DNA from: Meles meles | Taxonomy: Eukaryota > Chordata > Mammalia > Carnivora > Mustelidae | Assembly: GCF_922984935.1 (NCBI RefSeq) | Contig: NC_060066.1 | Span: 128,635,947 to 128,699,946 of the forward strand | Reading direction: 5' to 3' | DNA: 64,000 nt | Program-made: the position numbers and the translations under genes | Part shown: positions 35,089 to 45,715 of the stretch, piece by piece | Numbering within the stretch: position 1 is the first letter of the stretch | Layout of the letters: the number at the start of each line of letters is the position of its first letter | Notes under the pieces: generated by a model | Seen by the model: the letters and a program-made list of their open reading frames with translations, nothing else | Databases searched by the model: none | What the model was told of the DNA's origin: nothing

Positions 35089-35247
35089 GACAAGGTGATG
35101 GGTATTAAAGAGGCCACCTGTTGGGATGAGTACTGGGTGTTATGCACAACTAATGAATCATTGACCACAATAAGAATTTAGGATGTGCTCTATGTTGGCT
35201 AACTGAACATAATGAAAAATTAAAAACAGAAAGCAAAAAATACAACC
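34986..35247 (+). mobile_element. U6-L1 chimeric retrocopy
   Basis: The U6 sequence (34986-35088) is followed without spacer by a plus-strand carnivore L1 3' tail (35089-35247): 'ggtgatgggtattaaagagg', 'gatgagtactgggtgttatg', 'taatgaatcattgacc', 'ggctaactgaacataatg', then an A-rich end. Flanks 34971-34985 and 35248-35262 are alike at 12 of 15 positions (aacatggttaaccct / aaaatgcttaatcct), consistent with a single TSD bracketing both halves. Chimeras of this kind, from reverse-transcriptase template jumping, are established in human L1 biology. Confidence 0.85.
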
Positions 35248-35782
35248 AAAATGCTTAATCCTGAGCCACTGGTGGAAAATAATTTTATCAACTCATGCTT
35301 ACATACAGCTCTTTTTTCCTTGAGTCTTATGGATCCCAGTAATTCCTAAGGTTAATTAGGTCAGTGCCCTTCCTCCCATATTCGTCCGGGCAGTTGTTTC
35401 CTACATTCATAATAAAGTTAGATTGTTTTGTCTCATTCTACATCCTGAGGTCTACTGACCTTCTAACGGATTTTCAAAATTTGCAATTAAGATTTTCTGT
35501 TAGTGATGTACAGTTCTGTGAGTTTTGGCAAATGCTTGATGTCATGTATCAATAATGACAGTGCGAAACAGAACGGCTTTGTTAACCTAAAAAAATCCTC
35601 TGTGCTTCACCTAATCAACTCTCTATCTCATTCCTGAATGCCTGGCAAAGCCTGGTCTTTTCACCATAATTATAGTTTCATTTTTTTCCCCAAAATGTTG
35701 TACAATTAGAATAACATATCATGCAACTACTTCAGGCTGGCTTCGTCCACTTAGCAGTACCCATTTAAGAGTAATCCATATC

Positions 35783-35982
35783 GGGGCGCCTGGGTGGCTC
35801 AGTGGTTTAAGCCGCTGCCTTCGGCTCAGGTCATGATCTCAGGGTCCTGGGATCGAGTCCCGCATCGGGCTTTCTGCTCGGCAGGGAGCCTGCTTCCCTC
35901 TCACTCTCTCTGCCTGCCTCTCTGCCTACTTGTGATCTCTCTCTGTCAAATAAATAAATAAATAAATAAATTAAAAAAAAAA
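35783..35982 (+). mobile_element. Can-SINE, young copy in an ancient L1
   Basis: Classic youngest-type sequence: 'ggggcgcctgggtggctcag', 'ccgctgccttcggctcaggt', 'gggatcgagtcccgcatcgg', (AAAT)n tail and A12. A 16-bp TSD with one mismatch (aagagt[a/c]atccatatc) lies at 35767-35782 and 35983-35998. Confidence 0.96.
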
Positions 35983-36480
35983 AAGAGTCATCCATATCTT
36001 CTCATGCTCAATAGGTATTTACTTTTTATTACTGAATAATATCCCATTGTATGTATGTTTCATAATTTGTTTTCCCATTCACCTCTTGAAGGACATCATG
36101 GTTGCTTCAGCTTCCAGTGATTATAAATAAATTTACTATAAATATTCTGGGTTTTGTGTAGACATAACTTTTCAAATAAATTGAGTAAGTAATCAGGAGC
36201 ATGAATTTTGGATCCTATAGTAAGGCTATGCTCAGCTTTCTAAGAAACTACCAATTTCTATTCCAAAGTCTTTGTACATTTTACATTCCCACCAGCAAAG
36301 AATGAGAGTTCTAGTTGCTCCCCTGCTTTAATTGGTATTGTCAGTTTAAAAATAAAGATAATGTTAACCATTCTAATACATGCATTGTTGTATCTTATTA
36401 TTGTTTAATTTATAAAGAACTTTTGACTGAGCCTATTCACAATCCTTGTTTTTGTTAGCCAGCATTTGATGTAATATTTT

Positions 36481-38249
36481 ATTATCTTTCTTCATGATAG
36501 CCAGTTTAATAATTGTTAAACTTTTCTTCTCAGACCAAAATTTTACCCTATAGTAATGGTTAAAACACAATTAAATTAATTAAAATACATAAAAAGGCTC
36601 ACCAGCACATTTAAGCATATTATAATATTATAAATGCAAAGGAAGCAGCTGCAGCAGGAACTGTGCACATTATAGATTTATTAAAAATGAAAAACAAACA
36701 AAACTATGAGGTATCAATATGCTAAGTGTCCTATGATGGTTGGCTAGTACTGATAGAATGCCATCCAAATCATTAATTAAGTCAGATTTTTTAATGCCAC
36801 TTTTTGTTCCTTTTCAGCTCATTTATGTCACTGATGCAGAGTCCAGTGGGGAGAAAAATAGTGTGCATTATGATTATCAGTTTTGGTGGTGATATTTGGA
36901 AAGAAAAGAAATGGGAAAAGGAATAACTGATGTAAGTGATATTTGGCTTTGCTTTCAACACAGCTTTCAGAAAGGATGTCTTCAACTACTGCCAAATCCT
37001 ATCTGTATGATAGCCCTTAAATGGACAATTTTGCATGAAGCTCAGGTGACTTAACAGTTGTGAACCCTTCTACGAATTCATTTTGCACATCTCTTTGCTT
37101 AGTTAATAGAATCATGCCATATGGGAAGTTAGAAGTGGTCTAACCTCCTTATCTTTCAGATAAGAAAATTGATGATCTGAAAAACCTTACTAATTTTTAA
37201 AAAACACATAAACAGTCTACCAAATATGGGGTAAGAAGCCCAGTCTTTGGATTCATTCTGTTTTGTTCCCCCAATGGAAAAGCAGAGGAGTTGGCCATAT
37301 ATGTAATTCATATGCAGACTGTACAATTTAAGATAGATAGAGGGGTTGACTCTGGAAAGGGCCCAGGAAATTGGATGCTCAGGGAGTTATTAGGCTCAAG
37401 TATACCTGACCCTCATTTGTTTGTTGAAGTAATGGGCTTTCCTGATTAAGTAAATAAGCAAAATTAGTTCTAAACCTTGGCTTCTCATTTCAGTTTTGAC
37501 AGAAATATTGACTATTCTGCATCTTGGTTATCTGTTGAGAATCTGATCACCAGTCACAGCTATCAACAATGATATATCTTTTTGTTGGTTATTCTATTCC
37601 TGCTTTACTTCTTCACTAACCTTCACCCTAATCCCTGAGAATATCTTCACAGATAAGTTACTCACACACAAGCCTTTGTCTCAGGTACACTATTAGAGAA
37701 AAGACAATAAGTAAATAAATAATATATATATTTATACATATATGTATAATATATGTATTATATAGTATATGTATATATTTAAATGCACAATTTTCAGTTC
37801 TGATAGTTGCAGAAGTTTGAGCTTTTTATAAACCAACTTTTTTGATGATTATTTTCATTTTTATAATAATCTTACAATTTTTTTCTCTGATTCATTCACT
37901 TAAAGGAAATGAAAACTTAGCTCACTTGCATAGTCAACTCCAATTCCTCTTCCTCATCTTCTTAAATTATCAAATTCACTATTTTTAGTTAAGATAGAAA
38001 TCTCCATTTTCAGCCTTATGATGATTTAATAGTTCACGCCAAAGCTGTATTCTATTTTATAGTCCCTTTCTTGAAAAAGTTGTTTTACCCCCTTGAGTTA
38101 ATTTATCTCTTTTTTCATTTGCATAATTTTGTGCATATCTATCCATAATTCTTATTTCATATTCTATAACTTCAATTCATATATCTTTTCTAATGTATCA
38201 CTTTTTCCCCAAAGATCAATATAAGATTTTCTGGACTCCTGCTGCCATT
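36481..38249. other. AT-rich unclassified sequence
   Basis: No gene supported. A weak MIR-like or other old tRNA-SINE trace ('tctttcagataagaaaattg') is seen near 37150. An AT-rich imperfect repeat lies at about 37718-37785. Confidence 0.35.
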
Positions 38250-38453
38250 ATTTTTTCTTCTTAAAAAAGATTTTATTTATTTACTTGACAGAAAGAAAGT
38301 AAGCACAAGCAAGGGGAGAAGCAAGCAGAAGTAGAGGGAGAAACAGTTTCCCTGCTGAGCAAGGAGCCTGATTCTGGTCTCACTCCTAGGACCCTGGGAT
38401 CATGACCTGAGTCAAAGTCAGATGCTTAGCTGACTAAGTCACACAGGCACCTC
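38250..38453 (-). mobile_element. Can-SINE, minus strand
   Basis: Reverse SINE: 'aagattttatttatttactt', purine-rich segment, 'aggaccctgggatcatgacc', 'gctgactaagtcacacaggc'. Flanks 'tcctgctgccatt' and 'tcctcctgccatt' form a near-perfect TSD of about 13 bp. Confidence 0.9.
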
Positions 38454-38990
38454 TCCTCCTGCCATTTGGATGCTTACACATTATTGTAAAAGCTCCTCTT
38501 TGCCTCTTTCTATTTCTGGAATACTCTTTCCCACACTTCCTGGTTTTGGAAGCTTGGCCTCCTGTGTATTCCAAATAAAGGAGACATGGAAAGTAAAATT
38601 CATGAGTCCTCTCCATTCTGAAATAGGTGTTTAAAAATGATTTTATCATCATTTTCTATTTATTAATAGTTTGGCTGGGTATAGAATACTGGGTTAAAAA
38701 TATTTTCCCATGGAGGCATAATTTATTTTAATACTTTAATGGAGCACTAATATAATACTATTTTTCAATCTATAGTCTATATTCCTATTTCCTCTAATAT
38801 TCTTCAATAGAAAATTTTTTCCTTTCTTCCTGTTTCTTATTTCTTTATTTCTTTCTCTTTTTTGTTGGGGGGAAGTGGGATCCAGAGTCTTTAGTTTCTT
38901 TCATTCTAGAACACTTTTCATGTTCTTTTCCTAGCAAGATCATTTTTAAAGGCCAAATGCCAGTTGTTTTACAGACTGTCCCTTAATTTG
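38454..38990 (-). mobile_element. Possible HAL1/L1 ORF1-like relic
   Basis: Contains 'tttggctgggtatagaatac', 'ttaaaaatattttcccatgg' and related phrases that resemble the reverse complement of old L1/HAL1 ORF1 sequence ('gtttggctgggtatagaatt'). Too decayed for a firm family call. Confidence 0.4.
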
Positions 38991-40049
38991 TATGTGATGA
39001 TTTTCCCATAATTAAATTGAGATTAAATGGTTTTGGCAGATGGTATCAAATCTCTTAATTCATCACAAGAGGAAACATAACCCTAGTTTATCTTATTAGT
39101 GAACTATAAGGTAGAGTTTGATAAAAAGTATTTACACACTGAACTGTAGATTCACAGTGTTCATTAAAGAACAGCTCACAGTGTTATTCATATGTGAAGA
39201 CATTGATGATATGTATTTGGATACAGAAAATTATATCACATTCAATTAAAAAATGTGGAATATACTTTCCCTAAATATTCAAGGCTCAAATGGCAAAATG
39301 ATATCAAATAAAGCAACTATAAATATATAAAGTGACTACAGAATTTACCTAAGCTGATAAAAAGCACATTACATGTGCTGATTAAAGGATCTGAAATTAT
39401 AACATTGATGGATTGTACAACTTCTCTGGAGAGACCCTACATAATGTGAAGGCTCAGAAAGGACTATGCAGAGCTTGGGTTTCCTTCTTTCTGTTCTCTC
39501 AAAATCCCATAGGAGGTTATGTGAGAACTGCCATTCTAAAACTACTAATGTTAAGAACAGTCATTTCCTTCTTATTAATTCTAATCCTCCGTAATACACT
39601 TGATATTTCCGTGTTCTCTATCTGGGTAAAATAATAAATTATGATATATTATGAAGCTCAGACCAAATATATTCACTCTTAAATATTTGAGAGTAAAAAG
39701 ATCTTTCTCTGACAAAGGCATAGGATATATGTGAAGGTGAAATTCAAAACTGGCCCCTATACACAGAGGGCAAGAAGAGACCAAAGAAAGAGGCAGGCTA
39801 CTCTGGATTCGTAGGTAGAAGGTTTAAGCAAAGGAATTTACATACAAGGTCTGTCTTGAGGGGCTGCAATGTGAATACATCTCTGCATCCAGGAACTCCA
39901 TAAAAAGTTTGTATAGAGGCCTTAACTAAATTTAATCACATTTACAATCTATATAGCCTCAGGGAGGGATTGAGGAGTTTGAGGAAACATTGCTCGGCTC
40001 CAGCTCTCCTCAACCAGAGATCGTGTCCTCTAATACTTTGTGAGCCCAA
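38991..40049. other. Unclassified non-coding sequence
   Basis: No supported gene or repeat. Open frames up to 73 codons have no recognisable domain. Confidence 0.35.
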
Positions 40050-40235
40050 AATCTGGCTTCACCATTTACTAGTTTTGCTGAATTGAGGCCAGTGAGTCAA
40101 TCTCTCACCCTCATGTTCCTCACCCAAAAAAACGACAATGCTAGTGTCAATTAGAGAAGATTATTATACGGTTTGAATTAGTTAATATGTATGAAACACT
40201 TCACACATAGTAAGTACTAACTTAATTGTTTAATG
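40050..40235 (+). mobile_element. MIR, plus strand
   Basis: Forward MIR layout: 'cttcaccatttactagtttt', 'gtgagtcaatctctcaccct', 'catgttcctcacc', 'gtttgaattagttaatatgt', 'acacatagtaagtactaact'. Spacing fits the MIR consensus. Confidence 0.6.
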
Positions 40236-42388
40236 TTATTACCAATCTTATGGTATGGATGCCCTTTTCTGTCTTTCTTGTTGAAAACTGTCAGGGATGA
40301 TTTTTCTCAATTTCTTTTGTACGTTTCCTAGGACCATCTTAAATGCTAACTTCTCAGAACACACAGTAACCGTCATGTGTCTACCTTTTGATATCTGAAA
40401 GAGTTTATTTACAATTCCATGTAAAGTGGCTATTATATTATTTTTTTACTTTTATAGTATTCTTTATTCAGAAGATTTTCCTCCTCCCCCATCCCTTCAG
40501 TTTGAGTTGTGTTACAATACTCCATGTTACCATCATGCCTTTTTCTTGTTACTTGTTATCTCCTCTATGGCATAACATTGCTGTTCATTTTTTAGTCATT
40601 GAACCAAGACCTCATCAACATGAGGGCAATAGCCAGGGATATTCTTCAAAGAGATCTTGTACAGTTTTATGCAAGACCATGTGTATAGAATCATGTGTTA
40701 TTTTTTTTTCTCAGAAAAGGAAGGTACCCATTGGAACCTCAAATGTTGTATGTGCTCAGGTAAAGAACCACTAGTCTTTACATGGAGTAAAATAAAATAT
40801 GCAATTATGCTTGGTTTATTTTCAATATCTTCCTTGTCATTCTCTCTCACCTCATCACTATGTATATATGCCATTCTAATTAAACTGATTTAATTGAACT
40901 GATTATGAAATTAATTCAAAGGAAAAAAGTGGAGCCTCACTTCATTATTAATAAATTAAGAACAAAGAGATGAAAGATGGGCATTTCAAAGAAAAGAAAG
41001 AAAAAAGAACACAATGCAAAAGGAATAATTACATTGTGATGGAGTGTTCAGCTAAACCTAAGCTGTGTCTATGACTTTAGGAAAGTTGATTGAACTTGTG
41101 CTTCAAAGAAACAAAAACCTGAGCATTTACAAACAGAGATGAACGGATACTGTCAAATAGTCAGAAAAGGGTGGAATGCTTATAAGTGGAAGTTTTCAAG
41201 GAGAGACTGAAAGAAATGGATTACAGTAAAGCATCAGATATTGAATTTAAAAGAAATAAATGGCATTGTGTTAGATATTCATCTACTTGGAAAGTACAAC
41301 ACTCAATATCCAAAAAAGTTAGTGACCAAAGAGTTTTGAGAAGAAAAAAAAAAAAAGAAAGAAAAAATGGCTAGAAATGAAAAGAGGGAGAATAAATGAG
41401 GCAAGTAGCATTCAGGCACAAATGGATGTGCTGAGAATGTTGTCCTGGAGCACTAAATCATTCCACACTAACAATCGATATCGGAAATTCCAGCTTTTTG
41501 TTTTTGCTACACCTAGGCTTTCTTGCATAGTAATTTCTTTTGAGATTTCATTGTTCTTCTCTCATGAAAATCTGCCAAGCTCCCAATGACCTATTTAGAC
41601 AGAAGGAGCAAGATGCATCTCAGCCAGTAACAGATAATTGCTTTTTTAACAGGAAAGTTGACAACGAATATCCCTGACACTTTGCCAGGGATCAGATATA
41701 ATTCTTGGGCCTTTTACACATTGCCTTATGTCACCCTCAAAAGAGTTCTCTGAGTCATACATATCTATACATTTCAGCAGCTACATACTTTGCCTTGATA
41801 TATAATTTTTATGTGACTTTTCTCATGAGACAACTCCAAACACTGCAAACTATTAAAGTATATGCCTACATTTTTTCTCTTCTCCAAGTACGGACATTTG
41901 TATGTGTTTATAGTTAATTAAAAATAGCATATGGGTAATAATCCAAAGAACTATTGTCACATGTTTTTTATTTTAGTACATAAATGACAAAAAAAATAAA
42001 TTTAATAAGAGCAAATGTACATTTTTTTCAAACATTCGATTTTAAGTAAATTTTCTGGAACTTCATAATCCCAAGGAAAATCCTCTAAATACTTTTACAT
42101 AAATAATTTCAGACAATTTGAATAGAAATTTTTGTCTGATTTTAGAGATAAATAATTTAATGTTAGGAAAAATTAAATGGCTTTTCCCAGATGATTCCCT
42201 TAGGATTTCAATGTATAGGCAAAATTTATGATTATCTTTTCCTGAATATCTGTGTTTTCTTAGTATTTTTTTTTCTATTTGGCATAGGGGAATATTTGGC
42301 ATAGAGTAGAATATTCACACATAAACATCAATTCTTTAATTGAATGATGCCATTGGTATTTCTCCCTCATTGTATTATTTTTCTGTTA
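40236..42388. other. Unclassified non-coding sequence
   Basis: No gene supported. A 128-codon open frame at 40388-40774 (plus) has no recognisable family, low-complexity hydrophobic start and no splice or promoter context I can identify; regarded as chance. A-rich stretch at 41342-41366. Confidence 0.35.
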
Positions 42389-42409
42389 ACAGATATGAGA
42401 AATTCTATA

Positions 42410-42441
42410 CTTGATCTTAGCCAAAAATCCAAGAAGCAATC
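42410..42441 (-). pseudogene. RNU2 pseudogene: U2 snRNA 5'-end fragment with 21-bp TSD
   Basis: On the minus strand the 32-nt insert contains 'ggctaagatcaag' preceded by a diverged 'attgcttcttgg', i.e. the first about 31 nt of U2 snRNA (5' end including the branch-site-adjacent part is just cut). It has no A-tail. Identical-sized direct repeats (19 of 21 positions alike) flank it at 42389-42409 and 42442-42462. This matches the known class of 3'-truncated snRNA pseudogenes flanked by direct repeats. Confidence 0.85.
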
Positions 42442-42462
42442 ACAGATGTGAGAAATTCCATA

Positions 42463-43184
42463 ACATTATTTGGAAAAATATGTATAATAAAGTTTTATTG
42501 TAGAACTTTATTATATGATGGGGTTATAAAACAAGCTTTTGATCTCAGATCATATGTTTGAACTCAGATTACACAGTAGAAAGTTTTCAAAAATTGCCTA
42601 TTGGTTTATTTATATTGCCTAAGCAAGAATATCTTTTATATATTTATATCTTTGTCCTAAAATGAAGAAAACCAATATTTATAAACTGGAATCTAATTGA
42701 TGAGATTAAATCATCCCCTGAGCTCTGAAACTTACTTATCTTTCTTCCAGGTAATACTTTATATCTTAACTGTGCAAAAAGTACATTTGTATTATGATTT
42801 TTAATGCTGTTACCATATTCTGTTGATCAAAATAACTATAATTTATTTAACCAATTTCTTATCTTCGCTCACTTTGATAGTTAAAATTATTTGCTGCTAT
42901 AAAAAATCCTGCAGTACACATGTATCATAAATATTCCAGTCCCAAATTCATAACCTAAATGTAATTATGAGGTCACATCAGACAAATCCAATCTAAAGAA
43001 TATTCTATAAAATGACTGAACTTCATTATTCAAAAATGTCAGTATAAGCCAAGGTAAAAACAGGTTTGGGATCCTTCTGTAGTTTTAGAGATTAAAGAGA
43101 CATGATGATTATTTCTGAAGCATAATCTTAGACTGTACCCTGGAGTGAGAAGTTATAGTTATAAATGTATTATGGGGCTGTGCA
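42463..43184. other. AT-rich unclassified sequence
   Basis: Nothing recognised apart from the right TSD copy of the U2 fragment at its left edge. Confidence 0.35.
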
Positions 43185-43390
43185 TTAGCTATCCGTTATG
43201 ACATAACAATTTAGCAGCTCAAAATTCCCAGCTTAAAAGAACAAACTTTTATTCTCTTACCATTTCTCTGGGTGGGGAATTTGAGAGAAATCTAAACTAG
43301 GTAGTTCTGTCTCAAGGTCTTATGTCTTTGTAATTATTACTTCAGTACCATTGTTTCTATATCTTCTAAGAAGACAGGTAGGATATATTT
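43185..43390 (-). mobile_element. Possible old LTR/DNA-repeat fragment
   Basis: 'gcattagctatccgttatga', 'cataacaatttagcagctca', 'ttttattctcttaccatttc', 'tctgggtggggaattt' resemble a common old mammalian repeat (MaLR-like, reverse orientation). The name is uncertain. Confidence 0.3.
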
Positions 43391-43599
43391 ATGAATTCCA
43401 ACCAATATATAAACATATACCTATAATTGTTTCTGAATCTACTCATTAGTATATATATTGAGCTACACTTAAGTTCATACAGATGTCTAACTCAAAATCA
43501 GTTATAATGTTATTAAGTCAATTGACTCCCTCCAGTGCAACTATATTATTCACTTGTAATGCTATTGCATTACATAGTGTTGAGTCTTAGCTTCCCCAA

Positions 43600-45125
43600 A
43601 AATACTGGTTGGATTTTTTTTTTTTTTTCATACATTTAAGTTCACTCCGTGTATGTATTTTTCTATGGGTTTTGACCACCTCAGTCTCATACAGAACAGA
43701 TCTACCACACTAAATTTCCTTGGTAGATCTCCATTTCAGTCAACTACACTGCCTTCTATCAATGCCTTGAGAGCTCTAATCCTGATTTCTACCACTATAG
43801 TTTGGCCTTTTACCGAATTCACATAAATAGCATCATATAATATGTCTCCTTTAGTCTTTTATTTTTCACTTGGTAAAAACCACTTATGATTAATACATGG
43901 TGTTTAATGAATCAATAGGTTGTTCCTTTATATCATCAAATAATATTTGGACTGTATGGTATGGATGGACCACAGTTTGTTTAGCCACTTTTCCCAGTAG
44001 AACAGTATTTTGGTTGTATCCAGCTTTTGGCAATTATGAATAGGTTGCTATAATATTCCTATACAGTTTTTTGTGTAAACATAAGTGTTCAATTCACTTG
44101 AATAATTTCCTAGGAATGATATTGCTGGGACATATGTTAAGTCTATGTTTAATTTATAACAAACTGCCAAACTGTCTTTCATGGTGGCTGCACCATCAGT
44201 ATTTCTACCTGTAATGAATTCCTGTTGTTCCACATCATTGTCAGCAGTTGTTACTGTCAATTTTTAAAATTTTTGACATTTGAATAGTCATCCAGTGGAA
44301 TGTCATTGCCATTTTAATTTGCTTTTCCCTAATGACAAATGATGTTAAGCCTCATTTCATGAGTTTATTTGATATCCATATGTCTCCTTCGGTAAAGTGT
44401 CTATTCAGATCTTTATTTTTAAAATTTTTGTCTGTTTTCCAATTATCATATGCTCTCCCTGATATGAGGAATTTGAGGGGGTAGGGAAGGAAAAAATGAA
44501 ACAAGATGGGATCGGGAGGGAGACAAACCATAAAAGACTGTTAATCTCACAAAACAAACTGAGAGTTGCTCAGGAGGGGAGTCGGGAGAGGGTGGTGGGG
44601 TTCTGGACATTGGGTGGATACGTGCTATGGTGAGTGCTGTGAAGTGTGTAAGCCTGATAATTCACAGACCTGTACTTCTGGGGCTAATAATATATTATAT
44701 GTTAATAAAAATATATATTATATATAATTTTGTCTGTTTACTTCACATCTTCACAAGATGATTATATACTATGCATATAAGTCTTTTAGCAAATATGCGA
44801 TTTGCAAATATTTTCTCTGTTGCTTTTCAAAAGGCAGAATGTTTTAATTTTGATAAAGTTCAATTTATCAGCTTTTTCTTTAATAATTTATGCTTTGGGT
44901 TTGTATCTAAAATCTCACCATCAAACCCAATGTCATATGTGCATTCTGCTATATTTTCCTCTTAATGTTTTATAAGTTTATGTTTTAACTCCATGACTTT
45001 AAGTTAATGATTTCAGTCTATAATCCATTCTGAATTAATTTCATGTAGCATGTGAGTTACATTTCTCAGGTCTATTTTTTAAACATATGGCTGTCCAATG
45101 ATCCAGCACAATTTCTGGAAAAAAA
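43600..45125 (-). mobile_element. Ancient L1 relic (3'UTR to ORF2), split by L1-E
   Basis: Reverse of an old L1: 'gcatcatataatatgtctcc', 'ggatggaccacagtttgttt', 'ttttggcaattatgaatagg', 'attgctgggacatatgttaa', 'actgccaaactgtctttcat', 'cattttaatttgcttttccc', then after L1-E 'gcaaatattttctctgttgc', 'tatctaaaatctcaccatca', 'ggctgtccaatgatccagca'. Order matches ORF2 read from its C-terminus. All frames are broken. Confidence 0.8.
44438..44727 (+). mobile_element. L1-E: short 5'-truncated L1 tail (module X)
   Basis: About 290 bp, starting at the last codons of ORF2 ('tatcatatgctctccctgat') and containing only the module-X 3'UTR: 'aatctcacaaaacaaactga', 'tggacattgggtgg', 'gtgctatggtgagtgctgtg', 'gataattcacagacctgtac', ending in 'tatatgttaataaaa' plus an AT-rich tail. 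A 12-bp TSD (ttttgtctgttt) lies at 44426-44437 and 44728-44739. It is inserted in an ancient L1. Confidence 0.9.
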
Positions 45126-45232
45126 AAAGAACAATCCTTTCTCAGATGATTTGCTAAAGTTACATTTTTAGTAAATTATAAAAAATCTTTGGAAGCAGAA
45201 AAAAAATCGAATATTTGATGAGATATGTATTA

Positions 45233-45715
45233 CTTTTCCAAGACTTCCAAAGCAATTTACTACAAATTGGGTATTCAAATAACAGAAATTTATTATCTCA
45301 TACCTCCGTAGGCCAGAAGTAAAAAAATCAAGGTATAAGTAGGGTTAGTTCATTCTACAGCCTGTTGGAGAGAATCTGCTCCATGCTTCTTTCCTAACTT
45401 CTGATGGCTGCCAGCAGTCTTTGATATTTCTTGGCTTATGGATGTATCACTTCAATTTCTATTTCAGTCTTCATATTGCCTTGTCTTCTGTGATCTCTCC
45501 TTTTCTTCTCTTGTAAGGACACTAGTCTTTGGAGTTAGGGTTCAGCTTAATCCAGGATGATCTCATTTTGAAATTAGTAACAATTGTATCTGTAATGACC
45601 CTTTTTTAAATAATGTCATATAAACAAGTTCCTGGTGGTACAAACTTTTTTTTTTCTTTTTTGGTGGGGGAAGGGGGAGATGCTGCTCAACCCACTATAA
45701 TTCATATCAGGAATA
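45233..45715 (-). mobile_element. MaLR-type LTR (MLT1/MST-like), minus strand
   Basis: Reverse of the MaLR LTR layout: 'ctacaaattgggtattcaaa', 'taacagaaatttattatctc', 'ggagagaatctgctccatgc', 'cttctgatggctgccagcag', 'cttgtaaggacactagtctt', 'atgatctcattttgaaatta', ending near 'caacccactata'. Non-coding; subfamily not determined. Confidence 0.65.

Larger units (their letters stand above)
34776..36480 (-). mobile_element. Ancient L1 relic, right part (3'UTR and ORF2 C-terminus)
   Basis: Continues the element at 27196-28759. After L1-B: 'taagctaaatacaaattcat', 'aattctaattcatcaccaca', 'aaaacctggctcctaccatc', 'ttacttaatcagtcaatttc'. From about 35990 it shows the reverse of an old ORF2 end: 'ttattactgaataatatccc', 'ttacattcccaccagcaaag', 'agttctagttgctcc', 'ggtattgtcag'. 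It was entered by the U6-L1 chimera (34986-35247) and a SINE (35783-35982). 5' truncation near 36480. Confidence 0.75.

Noticed and set aside
40388..40774. 128-codon open frame
   Set aside because: No recognised family, no similarity to neighbours, composition like surrounding AT-rich DNA.
42463..42600. More of U2 snRNA beyond the right repeat
   Set aside because: Sequence outside the 21-bp repeats does not continue U2; the match ends inside the insert.
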